A stretch of 64,000 nucleotides of DNA from Chara braunii (Eukaryota > Streptophyta > Charophyceae > Charales > Characeae): positions 1,272,857-1,336,856 of the forward strand of contig BFEA01000013.1 of the NCBI GenBank assembly GCA_003427395.1, given 5' to 3'. Both the position numbers and the translations under genes were made by a program. Positions 42,827 to 54,123 of this stretch are shown piece by piece. Within the stretch, counting starts at the first letter, position 1. Every line of letters starts with the position of its first letter. The notes beneath the pieces were generated by a model that was not told the origin of the DNA, did no database searches, and worked only from the letters and a program-made list of their open reading frames with translations.

Positions 42827-42983
42827 ATGGATGCTGAGGGGATTCCACGGCTGAGTAATCGAGAAAGGAGCCTTGCTTATGACCATGCCTTACGAAGTAC
42901 GCCAAGGAAGAGAGGAGGCAGCATTGCAGAGATGTCATCACCCACACCTCGATCACAACTTCGGCCGTCCAGTGCTCCTCTTG
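42827..42983 (+). CDS. Candidate exon, unknown Ser/Arg-rich protein
   Basis: Preceded by TTGTAGTTCCAG (acceptor-like) and ended by CTTGG|GTTAGT (donor-like). An ATG opens the segment: MDAEGIPRLSNRERS, then a stretch with STPRKRGGS and SSPTPRSQLRPSSAP, a composition typical of disordered phosphorylated segments. I do not recognise the protein. It lies just after the solo LTR and outside any element I can define. It could be a host exon or chance. Confidence 0.3.
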
Positions 42984-43110
42984 GGTTAGTTCTAGCTTTT
43001 TGTCTTCCCCGCTCTCAGAAATGTATCCTTTGCCCAACAGGGCTCATTTGTTAGATTGGAATACTCTTGATTCTTGAATGATTGAAAAATTGAAAACATA
43101 TTACTTAGTT

Positions 43111-43244
43111 TTTACGGCGGAGTTGCTAAACCACCCTACCCCCAAGAGGATTAAAGGAAATCCTCCAGCTATCTGGGTTTACGGCGGAGTTGCTAAACCA
43201 CCCTACCCCCAAGAGGATTAAAGGAAATCCTCCAGCTATCTGGG
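43111..43244. repeat. 67-bp exact tandem duplication
   Basis: Two identical adjacent units starting TTTACGGCGGAGTTGC at 43111 and 43178. The lack of any difference fits a very recent event or an assembly error. Confidence 0.9.
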
Positions 43245-44610
43245 TGGCCATGGAGAGCGGATCGGTCAGAGGTTTGAGGCTGGGTTCGGTTTGAAACTCT
43301 CCATGTTAGAAAGTGGATGCATTGTGAGCCGCATATGAGACCATTGCCCACAAGGAGGCTACCAAATGAGTTTGGTTCTGCCAGTTGACTATGACATGGT
43401 CTAGGGTCTATCCCCTAAACTTTTTTGTTGTTATCAATGTTCTCTGGGAATCGTTAGTTTGTAATGACCCGTCAAAACACGGACTGAGAAGACTGCTGAT
43501 TTCTGAGTTTTGCCTCTGGAATGAATGCCTTGCTGAGATTCCCGCGTTCTGCTGAGTTTTTCTAAGTCTGTGTGTGTGCCTGTCTGATTGCTTGTCGGTC
43601 TGAGTGTGTGTGACCCACAAGGGCACTTGATTGTTTGGAGGCCCCGCAGGGCCGGTACTTACCTGTGGCCGTGACTTTGAGGGTTGCAGTAGGCCTGCAG
43701 AACTTCTCATGGACTTCATTTTTTGAGCTTTTTCATAGAGCAGTGGGAAAAACACTCAAGTAGTAGGTAGGCCGGTACCACGCAAGTAGTGGTAGATGTG
43801 TTGGGGACTGGAGGCCGAGCAGAAGAAGACAAAAGTTGGCATTTTTAGAGGCCCAGTAGTTGGTAGGCGAGGTCTAGGCGGGTACCAGTCCAAGTAGCCC
43901 GAGTCTAGGGCCTGTGCGGACGACATCAGCGCCAGGAGGTACCGGTTGCTTGGAGGCCGCGCGGCCTGGAGGTCACCGCCCAAGAGGCAGGTAGGCCACT
44001 ATATCTTCGGGAGGAGCGAAGTGCTCCTCGTTTGCTGCATGCAAGTTTGGGAGACATGCTGCTTGAGCGAGCGCTAGCAGTCTGGGCGCTGCTGGAAGGA
44101 AGAGCGCTGGGCAGTCCAGCGCTGGGAGGAGGAAGAAGATCGGGAGCTCCCATCTAGGCTACGGTGGAGCTCTACCGGTAGGAGGAGGAAGAAGGGAACT
44201 AGGGAGGAGAGCAGCAAGCTACTTACCTGACTATGGGGGACACCATCTTCATTACCTTAGGTGCTGCATCTGGAAGGCCCCAATGGGGGTTGCCCCGCAC
44301 CAAGAAGGCTTCAAGGCAGGGTCAGGCATGGTGGCCTGAACATCGGCAGACATATCTGCTTTGCGTTGTCTCTTGCACAGTAGAACTAGGCCCTTAGTAG
44401 TCCTCCACAGCCTCGGCCTGGTTGAAGAGGAGGAAGGAGGCCATGGCTATGGTGGACCTCAGTTGATGCCGAGCACTAGAAGTGGGATTCGAACATTGAT
44501 TCTGGTTCTGTCATTCATCATTATTATTGTTATTCACTGTCTGCATAAGAGGGGAGGGGAACGAAGGAGTAGTTTGGTTGCCGAGGAGGAGGGGTAATTA
44601 TCATTGGTCT

Positions 44611-45003
44611 TTGCTGGTGTACATCTTCTTCTTTCTTTCTTTCTTCTTCTTTCTTTCTTCTTCTTCTTTCTTTCTTCTTCTTCTTCACCTTTCCCTCTCT
44701 CTCCTCTCAAGTTCGTTCATTTCTTTTGCAATTGGATGGCATTGTGCTTTCTTTTTGCTGGTGTACATCTTCTTCTTCTTCTTTCTTTCTTCTTCTTCTT
44801 TCTTTCTTCTTCTTCTTCACCTTTCCCTCTCTCTCCTCTCAAGTTCGTTCATTTCTTTTGCAATTGGATGGCATTGTGCTTTCTTTTTGCTGGTGTACAT
44901 CTTCTTCTTCTTCTTTCTTTCTTCTTCTTCTTCGCCTTTCCCTCTCTCTCCTCTCAAGTTCGTTCCTTTCTCTTGCAATTGGATGGCATTGTGCTTTCTT
45001 GTG
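44611..45003. repeat. Three tandem units of 132-144 bp, CTT-rich
   Basis: Units begin TTGCTGGTGTACATCTTC at 44611, 44755 and 44887. Each has a (CTT/CTTT)n part, CCTTTCCCTCTCTCTCCTC, then GCAATTGGATGGCATTGTGC. The difference in unit length lies in the CTT tract. Leu/Ser/Phe-only reading frames here are repeat artefacts. Confidence 0.9.
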
Positions 45004-45100
45004 AATTTTGCACTTTGAAATTGACCAGGATCGTATGAGAGCGGATTCTGCTTGCTGGCAAGAGTGGTGTAGGGAAGCGGTTGAGGGAACCACTTAGGGT

Positions 45101-45300
45101 AGGGTTGGTTCGTGAAGGGAAGTGGGGCAGCGTGGTGTAGGGAAACAGCCCCCACCTGGTAGGGTCGTGCAGGGTCAGCACTTGACCCCGCCACCATTTA
45201 GAGTTAGGGTTGGTTCGTGAAGGGAAGTGGGGCAGCGTGGTGTAGGGAAGCGGCCCCCACCTGGTAGGGTTGTGCAGGGTCGGCACTTGACCCCGCCAGG
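45101..45300. repeat. 105-bp tandem repeat, two copies
   Basis: Units start AGGGTTGGTTCGTGAAGG at 45101 and 45206 with a few substitutions, each ending near CACTTGACCCCGCCA. Confidence 0.85.
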
Positions 45301-46535
45301 TTGCAAGAGTGTTAAGTTTTGGGTGGCGAGATGAGCTTCGTGATGCAATTTCTGAGAGGCGACAGTGAGAGGCACCTACAATTGGAATCTGGACTTCAAG
45401 GAGGACATTGGGCGACTTTATGGCTCCCCTCAAGTTGGCGAGTTTGAGGGTGGCAGCCATATCTGCATCAGCGGACGACATTCTTCAACGTCGACGAGGT
45501 GTTGTACTTTGGTGCAGGGTAGACCCTCCTAGGTGATAGGACACGAGTGTAGAGGTTGCTGATTGGGTCAGGAGGACCACATGAGAGGGGGGTGAGTTAT
45601 ACTTCATCTCGAAGCTCAGGCCACTTAGGTAAGTGTTGTGCACCTACGGGATGCCCACGAATGTGTGCATGGTATTGAAGTTCTGTAGGGGTTGTTTTGG
45701 GGTTTCTTTCCTACTCCTCTATGGTCTTGATTGTGTGCATGAGCATGCAAATCGCTTTCTCACCTGATGAGTGGATGGATGCCATTGGATGGAGTAGCTT
45801 GAATGGAGTGCCATATCTTTCTACAATGCTTTGTCTTTTCATTTTTGTACGGCTATAGTTAGTAGGTTTCCTCTCAAGTTGAAATCCGTTTTTCAATACG
45901 GTAGGGGGCAGAAAGTAGGTCCTTGTGGAACTCTTCTTGGTTGGGACTCGGCCACGACCTGCCTGGGACCTTTGGGGCCAGTGAGACCGAGCCCACACAA
46001 GGAAGTAGGCCCAAATCTGTTGACGTCAGCTTCATTTCTCCGTCTTGCTGGAATCAAATTATATTTGGTTAGAGCACTTGCTCCTGAGGGGATCTCGACT
46101 GAGATGTTTTGCACACTTTATTGCATGGTCCATCAACAAAAAAACACTCTTGCGCTTTCGGCCTTGCATACTTTTTCGGCCTTGCATACTTACTTACAAA
46201 ATTACAAGTCAGCCATCAAACAAAATGTGCTTGGCTCACACTGTATACACCACTCAATTCTCCATTGTGTCATGATTGTTGCTCTTTGCTTTGATTTGTT
46301 GTACGTTCATGGAACTGAGTCGGATTGGGCAGGAGTGGATCTCGTACTCAATCTGGCCAAGCTGAGTCGCTGGATCAAAACTCTCATCTCGAATTATTTT
46401 GTATTTTTTTCCTTTCATAACTGCTCTCCAGTCCGAATTGCTGCGCCAACTAGGAGTTCTACCTTCTCTTCTACGTGAATTTCAACTTGTTTCTTCCATT
46501 GGGTTTTTCAAATACCTGCTTTAGCGCGATCACAG

Positions 46536-46540
<5 letters not shown>

Positions 46541-46625
<85 letters not shown>

Positions 46626-46626
46626 N

Positions 46627-46681
<55 letters not shown>
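46541..46681. repeat. (GA)n microsatellite, ~140 bp
   Basis: Uninterrupted except for one N at 46626. Its true length is uncertain because such tracts are hard to assemble. Confidence 0.95.
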
Positions 46682-46687
<6 letters not shown>

Positions 46688-47109
46688 CCCAGAGTTGCTT
46701 GATTAGGAGTTCCTCGAGTATGGCTATTGCCTTCAACTATTTGTTCAGGTCTATCCTTTTGTAGCCTTATTGTACAACTAGGAGTTCCTCGAGTGTTTTG
46801 GAGTAGTGTCGCTCCGGCCGAGTGCGCCAGCCATACCTCTCGCAAACCCCTACGACAGGATAGGGTCACATGAGTTGTCACCTCTACCTGAGGGAGTTGT
46901 CACCATCCCTGAGGTGGGCGTATTCCTACCGGGCTACGGGTCCATATGTGAAAGTTTTTCCATGCGGTTGCAGAGGTGGGTCAGTCGATGACGTTTCCTG
47001 TTCGCTGCACCATAGGGGGTGCACCCGGCTAACGCTCGAATTGAACATGTGCACGAATCGACACTTGAGGCGTTAATCTCCCAAGCGCGGCCCTACGCCG
47101 GTCGACTAC

Positions 47110-47580
47110 TGTACCGAAGAAAACGTATATATGTTCTATTCAACTACCTCAAAAAATGGGTTTTTCGAAATTGCTGCTTTTTGTTCGAATAGAACGTACG
47201 GTCGAATATAATGTACGTACATTGTATTCGTATACAATGTACGTACATTGTCTTGAAGTGTTTGCTAATTTTAAATTAAAAAAAAAAAAAACAGAAAATT
47301 CTGAAAAAAAACGAAGGTGTACAACATTATAATACAAATAACTTTTGCCTGGGTAAATATCGAAATTCACAACCGAATTCAAGAAAAACAATAAAAACAA
47401 GAAAAAAAAATAACTTTTAAGCTAGGCTACCAGAGTCGCTTGGGACCACATGCCCGGCTGGGCCACAAACAAATAAAAAGATAAATTATTTTTCTAACTT
47501 CATTTTTATTTAAATTTTGGTAACGAATTTCAATGTGACCCTGAGCAAAAGTTGTTTAGTTTATTTTTCTGCATAACATA
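47110..47580. repeat. AT-rich block with ~80-bp repeat in inverted pair and a long palindrome
   Basis: An ~80-bp word with AACTTTTGCCT, AAATTC and AACCGAATTC occurs at 47325-47400 and, reversed, at 47497-47575. A third copy is inside the insertion at 61024-61319. A perfect palindrome at 47210-47249 has 18-bp arms (ATACAATGTACGTACATT) and a four-base loop. It ends at the LTR of element I. Confidence 0.65.
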
Positions 47581-47584
47581 GTTT

Positions 47585-48499
47585 TGCACGGAAAATGAGC
47601 GATAGCGAATTCCAGAAACCAAGCAGCATCATACACATGAGACCAGATAGTCGTGACCTCGAGCTAAAAGTAGAATTGCAACTCGAGTTCCGCAAAATAA
47701 GAGCACAGCAAAAGCTCACAAGTGACAATGTTCGAATAGTCTCATCATCATTAACAAAGAACCAATGTCAAGTTCCTATCTGGTGCTCAGCGCCAAGACT
47801 ACGAATGGCAGATCCTATCTAGCCTATCTACAATGCCGCTGGTGACATCAACAGCTCCCCTAAGTACGAGCAGATCTCGGCCAATGTTGTTCGCCTCAAG
47901 CAGCAGGTATGTCTCTCGCATCACTCACAACCTCTATCCACCACTCACAGATGTCACATACACCCTAGGACCACAATGCGCCCCATCGAGCATAATGCAG
48001 GGCAGCTCGACTATGGTTGTCTGCTCTTCCTGCTTGCCCGTGAGCGCGTGGGCGCTGGCCAACGAATAGTGCAGCAGCGCTTGCGCAACATGCAGCCAAT
48101 GTCGGAATGCGGGGGCAGGCACTTTCCTAAATGCTGCGTGCGGCCTAGTTGCACTGGGCCCCTGCCCAGAAGCTTCCGGTAGGCCCCGAGAGGTTGAGCC
48201 CCGGTCTAAAGGAATCAGGCCCAGGGCTTGTGACGGTTGCCTATGTCCAACTGCCCGCAGCCTGTGTTCAGCCCATGATGTGTATCTGGCCCAGGGCCTG
48301 CCTTGGTTACATACAAAAAGGCAGCCAGGGCCTGGGCGCTCTCAACCAACTGGCGCTGCACAACTGCCTGAATTTCCTCAGTTGCGTGGTAGCCGAAAAA
48401 TAGGCCTCTTGGCCTTGGTCGGGCTTGCCTTCACTTAGGGGGACCGACAATGCTGCTTACAGGGCCAAAAAGGGGCTCGTCGGGGCCTTATGCCTCGCA
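47585..48499 (-). repeat. Element I 3' LTR (915 bp)
   Basis: Minus strand TGCGAGGCATAAGGCC (48499) to ...GTGCA (47585). Preceded by the purine tract TATGGAGGAGGGA. Matches 55334-56249 along its length. Confidence 0.85.
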
Positions 48500-48512
48500 T
48501 TCCCTCCTCCAT
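48500..48512 (-). other. Element I polypurine tract
   Basis: Minus strand TATGGAGGAGGGA directly upstream of the 3' LTR. Confidence 0.7.
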
Positions 48513-48539
48513 ACTTCGACAGTCCCTTGAGAAGTTCCA

Positions 48540-49783
48540 TTACTGAGCAGTCTGCATTAATTCCTCCCGGGTAAACCATTTGTCGTCCTTAGGATCAGTG
48601 TGGTGTATGAACCGAACGCGATATTGCAGCTTCGACTTAGGAGGACGTCCCCTGCCTATTGGTCTTGGAACTGGCATTTCCCTGTGATCCACGATGTCGT
48701 CGATGTCAACCTCTCCATCCATGCTTGGGGGCGGCATTGAGCGACGAGAGGGGAACAAATCAATTTCTCTTAAAGGTGCAAGTTTGGAGGCTTGAAAGAC
48801 AGGGTAAGTGAGAAGGTGACCAGGGATCCGAATTACATAGTACTATGAAAGACGAGAGGGGAACTGATCACCCCCGACATGTCGACCTCTCCATACATGC
48901 GTGAAAAACGAGAGGGGAACTGATCACCTCCGACAACATCAAGGACCTCCCATGGTCCGAAGTACTGTGGCATGAGATTGCGGGAGATCCTTTGCTCCTG
49001 TCCCAGTTCTGAGGACTTGACCTAGACTATGTCCCCTACCTGAAATGTAGATGGGCGGCGGTGTTTGTTATCAGACTCTATCATCGTCACCTGTGCCTTG
49101 TGCGTTTGTTCTACAGCTTGCTGCATCAGACGCTCATATCGATAAGCGATTTCTAAGGTGCCTGGTGCAGCTGAATGTTGATTCTCAGGTAGTAGAAAAT
49201 CTAAGGGCAGTCTAGGTTTGAAAGTCAGTAACAAACTATTGGGGCTCACCCCTGTTGCACTGTGCTCGGCGTTGTTATACAGATTGGCGATGAGAGCAAG
49301 TTTCTTATCCCAGTCCACCTGATTAGGCTTGATGTAGTGCCTCAGCAGGTGTTGTACAACGCGATTCAACTGCTCTGCTTGCCCATTCGCCTCTGGGTGG
49401 TTCTCGGAGGTCATTTGTAGTTGTGTACCATGTTCTGCAGCTGCAGCCTTCCACAACTCGCTCGTGAATCGAACATCCCGGTCACTAACAATAGACTTTG
49501 GCAGTCCAAAGTCTCTGACCCAGTTTTCCTTGAATAGTCTGATCACGTACTCGGTTTTCGTTGTTTCAGGCATTTCAACTAACCTAGCGTACTTACTAAA
49601 CCTATCCACAATGACAAAGATGTGTCTCATTCCACTCTTGCTGGTGACCAGCGTGTCCATGAAGTCCATGGACAGGCTCTCGCGAGGCCTTTCCGAAATC
49701 AGAAGGGGCTTGAGAAGCCCAAGAGGGGCCTCTGTGCGTGGCTTGTCGCTCTGACAGACCAAACAAGCATCCACGTATGACAC
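48540..49783 (-). pseudogene. pol: Element I integrase core and tail
   Basis: Minus strand: CLVCQSDKPRT, then core motifs MDFMDTLVTSKSG, VIVDRFSKYARL, IVSDRDVRF and HPEANGQAEQLNRVVQHLL: all three catalytic residues are present. The post-core domain is broken near 49020 (small duplications around 48835-48920 with repeated GAGGGGAACTGATCACC words). The tail has MPVPRPIGRGRPPK and YRVRFIHHTDPKDDKWFTR. The zinc-binding half upstream is missing its second His because of a deletion near 49785. Confidence 0.85.
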
Positions 49784-51362
49784 TCGCCTAAAAATAAACT
49801 ATGCAAAAACTCCCGATTTGGAACACACAAACGTTTATTCCCGACCTTCTCAAAGAACAGCAAGCCATTGACCATCACAAACTTGTCTGAAGCTACTTTG
49901 TCCTTCGCCTCGAGTCTGCATATGATCTTGACCATAAACAGATCCTCACGATAGGCCTCCACCAAGGATCGAGTCACAGTGTCCTCAAGCGTGAACTCAG
50001 TGATCAGCGCACCCAGGAAGTCTGGTGTATGCGACAATGCATCAACAACCTTGTTGTACTCCCCCTTGATGTACTGGGCTCGAAGAAATATTGCTCTATG
50101 ACTTCAATCCATCGCTTCAAGGCATCGGAGAGTATTGGTTGAGTCTTCAGCCACCTCAGGGTCTAATGATTGGTCCTGACGTAGAAGAAGCGACCAAGGA
50201 GGTAATGTCTGCAGTGAGTCAATGCTTTGTAGATCGCGTAGAGTTCCTTCTCATAGGTGGACTTGGCCAACTTCTGAGAGGGCATCGTTTTGGACATGTA
50301 CTCCACCGGCTTGCTAGGAGCGCAAGCACGACACCAATGCCATATTGGCTGGCATCCGTAGTCTCAACGAAAGGCTTGCTAGGAGCGGGCAGTTTCAAAA
50401 CCTCATGATGAGTAAGGGCATGCTTCATCACGAGGGCATGCTTCAGATGTCTAAAAGCAACCTCACACCTGTCTGTCCACTCCCACGGGGTGTCAAGGCG
50501 TGTCAGGTCCGTCAAAGGGGCGTCCACTATGCTATAGTTTTTCACAAAATTGCGATAGTAGACGGTCATTCCTAAGAAGGACCTCATCTCAGTCACAGAC
50601 TGAGAACGCGGCCAGTCACGAATACTGGCCACCTTCGCGTCATTGGGCTTCAATCCCTCCCTTGAAATCTCATGACCCAGATACAAGATCCGGGTGCGGC
50701 CAAACTCGCATTTCTCCCTGTTGATCTTGAACTGGTGCTGTGGAAGGAGACTAACTTTTCCGACATGCTCCTCGACAGTCCTACTTGAGGTACACGATGA
50801 CAAACTTGTCCAAGTAGTCATGAAAGATTCGGTTCATGGCGTGCTGAAAGGTGCCAGGAGCATTGCAAAGGCCGAAAGGCATCACCACAAACTCGTACAG
50901 ACCGTACCTGGTCTGGAAAGCGGTTTTGTGTTGATCCTCAAGTTGTATTGCAATCTGATGGTACCCGAACTTCAGATCTATCTTACCGAAGTACCGACAC
51001 CCTTGCACTCGGTCCAACAAGTCATCGATGCACCGTAGGGGCTTTGCGTTCTTCGCAGTGATGGCATTGAGGCCCCTATAGTCAATGCACATCCTCAAGG
51101 TTCCCCCCTTCTTGGGTACGAATAAGACAGGAGATCCATAAGGGGAAACGCTCGGCCGGATCCAACCCTTCTCTATGAGTTCCTTGAGTTGTCGACGAAG
51201 CTCATCAAGCTTCGCTGGAGACATCCGATAGATTCTACCCTTCGAAATACTAGACCCTGGGATAATTTCTATCGCATGGACGACCTCCCTCTCAACAACC
51301 ACTTTCGGCTCCTCGAATAGATCAGGGTACTTAGCGACTACTCCCTCTATCTCTGGAGGCAT
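49784..51362 (-). pseudogene. pol: Element I RT-RNase H and start of integrase
   Basis: Minus strand from 51362: linker ([15 protein letters not shown]), RT with [50 protein letters not shown] and FVIVYL followed at once by a stop. The catalytic DD and about ten more residues are deleted and the frame resumes at TVEEHVGKV. Connection and RNase H follow (WPRSQSVTEMRSFLGM, TTDASQYGIGVVLA), with later frame changes. Then LFLGECH, after which the zinc finger is deleted. Confidence 0.85.
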
Positions 51363-51454
51363 TTTCGCCGGCTTGCCTTCTGCAGAGACATAAACTAAGT
51401 ATATATCCTCCTCCGGATTTGCTTATAATAATTGTAGAACGCGGCCGCGCAAAT

Positions 51455-52096
51455 TCATCCGTAGGACTCGATCAGACTACTAGCTTTAAACTTACGTAAT
51501 CTGGCAGTCCCCCCTCCGGGCAAAGTGTGTTTGACCACTTTTCGGTCCCAATCAAACTGGGGCTGTGCAACTGAAAGATAGTACATACCCAACAGAATAT
51601 CCATCGGGAGATCATCGCTAACTAGGAACGAGACTTGATGTCTCAGCTCCCCTCCCGCGTACGAGAAAATACACTCAATGTCTTTGAGGTAGTCAGTGAC
51701 TACCATGCGCTGTTTGTTGGCACAGGTCGACTCCACAGGTCGACTCAGGCGCTGCACTTGCCCCTGTAAGCGCAGCCTGTCAACGCACGCGCGACTAATA
51801 AAGTTCCGCGTCGAGCAAGTGTCGTGATAGGCCCCAGCCCTGCGGCCGCCAATGATTGTCTCGCCGACGAACAACTCACCCTTAGGGGCTTTGGCCATGG
51901 CCGTCCAAGAAGCTAGCGGGTCCGATCTAGACCACTCCTCCTCTAGCTCCTCTAAGGATTCAGACACATTCGTCGAACAGAGGATCGATGGGTCTGAATG
52001 TGTTTGTGGGACGACAACGGAGTCAGTAGCTTGGGCCATCTCTCGAGATGGTGAGGGTGTGTCCACCACCTCGACCCTAGCAGGAACAACTACCAT
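51455..52096 (-). pseudogene. Element I protease
   Basis: Aspartic protease with HDTCSTRNFISRACVDRL (catalytic D in a DTCS variant) and closing strand MDILLGMYYLSV. The N-terminal part is an acidic linker (SLEELEEEWSRSDPLASW). Open for 213 codons, then TGA and further frame changes before RT. Confidence 0.85.
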
Positions 52097-52313
52097 TCCT
52101 ACTGGCCCAATGTGTTTCCCGAAGCAGTGCCAGAACTGTTGGCAACGTTGCTGCCCAGGAAGTGGAGGATACGATCACCTGCTTCATTGTAGGCGGGATC
52201 TTTTTCGTTACTTTCTTTTTACGACACTTGAACTGATTATGGTCATATTGGCCACAACGGATACAAGCCTGCCGCGTGTAACGTTTTTTCCACACGTCCT
52301 CGGTGAGACCCAC
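52077..52313 (-). pseudogene. Element I nucleocapsid with intact zinc knuckle
   Basis: CIRCGQYDHNQFKC (CX2CX4HX4C) flanked by basic residues (RKKKVTKK). It binds element RNA during packaging. Its end overlaps the start of the protease frame by 20 bases. Confidence 0.8.
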
Positions 52314-52531
52314 TTTCTCCCATGAAGGAGCAATGGGTCTACTTGACTCCTAGATCGGAAGCCTCCACGACATCTAGTGGTCGTCTTACCTTTTCGGACT
52401 GAGGCAGTGACTGCGCCACTGGCTGAAGCCTCTACGCTGCCTGCCTCTGAACCTACTCCCTCTTGGAAGTCGTCATCTAGTTCGATGGTTGAGCCATCGT
52501 TATTGACGAACAGAATGCGACCCGTCGCCTT

Positions 52532-54123
52532 CTAGTTGGTGGGCAGTGCCTTCTTCCTTCCATCTGTTATGGGTTGGTGCCCATGCCCTATCTTTGCTTC
52601 TAGGTCTAGGGCCTTCTTGCTAAACGAGGGGAAGTTGTGTACATTGATATTTGCCTCACCCGCCAACTGATTCTTGAGTGGCATGGGAAGACACCTCAGG
52701 TAAGTGGTAAGTAAAACCTGGGGGTCGTAATATACTCCAGGGACACAGATCAAACGCTCCACGGCGTCTGTGGCATCCCTTATTGACTTGAACGATCTTG
52801 AGCTCAAAGTCAGGATCGCGACAGTGGCCTTTTGAGCCTCCTGTGGATCATGCCATCTTTCTTCCACTGACTTGAGGAAGTCGTCCAATCTCTGGTTGAC
52901 TACCCAAGCGCGGAAGTCATGTCCGTATCTTTGTAGTTGTACTAACCCACTTAGCCACCTTGCGGCACTCCCCTCAGCCACAAGCCTTGCACTTTACGTA
53001 GACTGGCACGGACCTCAACCACGTGTCAAGGTTTTCGCCCCTCTTATCCCCTGAGAAGGGCTTAGGTGAGGCGATGGCAGTGTTCGGAACCCACTGTCCT
53101 TGCCCCGGTACCTGCGCCACTCCATGCTGTGGACCCTGGGGTGCAGGCTGATGCACTAGCTGGTGTTGGGGTTGTGTGCCCTGCGGCTGTGCCGGCTGCG
53201 AGACAGCAGGCTGCCCAGTTACGGCAGTTTGTAACGGAGGTTGGGAATACATTGTCTGTACAGGAATCTGTACCCTAGGACCTGCTGAGAACCCGCCTGT
53301 TAAAGTCATACTTAATAGGGAAGCGGCCTATACCGATGTTGGAGGGACTGCAAATGGGGATACTCCAGTCCTGTCTCTTATACACATCAAGTCATACTTA
53401 ATAGGGAAGCGGCCTATACCGATGTTGGAGGGACTGCAAATGGGGATACTCCAGTCACCGGTGGGACAAAAGGAGGAGGTTGTACCACAGGCCAGGCACC
53501 GGGCCCTGATGGTGATGGTGCTACCTGAACTCGCCCAGACAGCACAGCCAGGCTTTGCTGAATGTCCTGCAAAAGTGTCGTGTGATAGTCCTGCATTTCT
53601 ATCAGATCTAGCAGGGCAGTTCTCACGACCTTCACATCATCATCCATATGAGTCAGGTCCATCTCAACTCTCTAAGGTCTGCTTGTCTCCGCTGCATCCT
53701 TGACTTACGTTTGAGCATCCTCTCCTTCTGTATCTTTCTCTCTCCTAACGCCTTTTGTAGTTGTGCCTCTCGAGCATCTGCTCTCTGTATGGCGATCTCC
53801 TCGGGGGTCAACACCAACTGTTGGCTTGCCATGACACCAGCAGACTAACTCAGGGTCTGTGCAATCGTTGTCCCTACAGTTCCTGAACTACTGGCTTGGG
53901 AGCTTTGCTGCGCAGCTGTGGCCATGGCTGTTGAAGTAGCGGCTTCACTTGCGAACGCCCTGCTTGCCTCTGCGGCCCTAGCTCTCCACTCCTGCTGCTG
54001 TCTCTCCCTAAGATGGCGGAACATGAGTCTGTCACCCTCGGGTCCTAATGCCACATGGGCTAACGGGCGCCTTGCGGATCGCAGGATCCTATCGCCCTCG
54101 CTAGTGTTCTCCCTGTCACTCAT
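52532..54123 (-). pseudogene. gag: Element I gag
   Basis: Minus strand from ATG at 54123 (MSDRENTSEGDRILRSARRP). An Arg/Ala-rich helical start, TAG near 53845, a coiled coil, and a segment with DDDVKVVRTALLDLIEMQ (compare HVDSRMDFMQ in D1). An artefactual insertion of 86 bp at 53303-53388 breaks the frame. Then a Pro/Gln-rich linker, and the capsid (PFSGDKRGENLDTWLRSVPV, ARWLSGLVQLQRYG, LKSVEERWHDPQEAQKATV) with a small deletion near 52980. Confidence 0.8.
53303..53456. other. Assembly artefact: 68-bp duplication around an adapter fragment
   Basis: Identical 68-base segments (53303-53370 and 53389-53456) flank CTGTCTCTTATACACATC (53371-53388), 18 of the 19 bases of the Nextera transposase end. 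The duplication is therefore very probably not in the genome and one frameshift of element I gag is spurious. Confidence 0.93.

Noticed and set aside
43111-43244. 67-bp exact duplication as a biological feature
   Set aside because: Identical copies in an assembly with proven adapter-linked duplications; listed as a repeat, but not promoted to a finding of its own.
44527-45038. Long plus-strand frames of Ser/Phe/Leu across the CTT repeats
   Set aside because: All three frames are open simply because the repeat unit lacks stops; no protein signal beyond repetition.
46471-46881. Ser-Leu and Arg-Glu repeat frames
   Set aside because: Translation of the (GA)n microsatellite.
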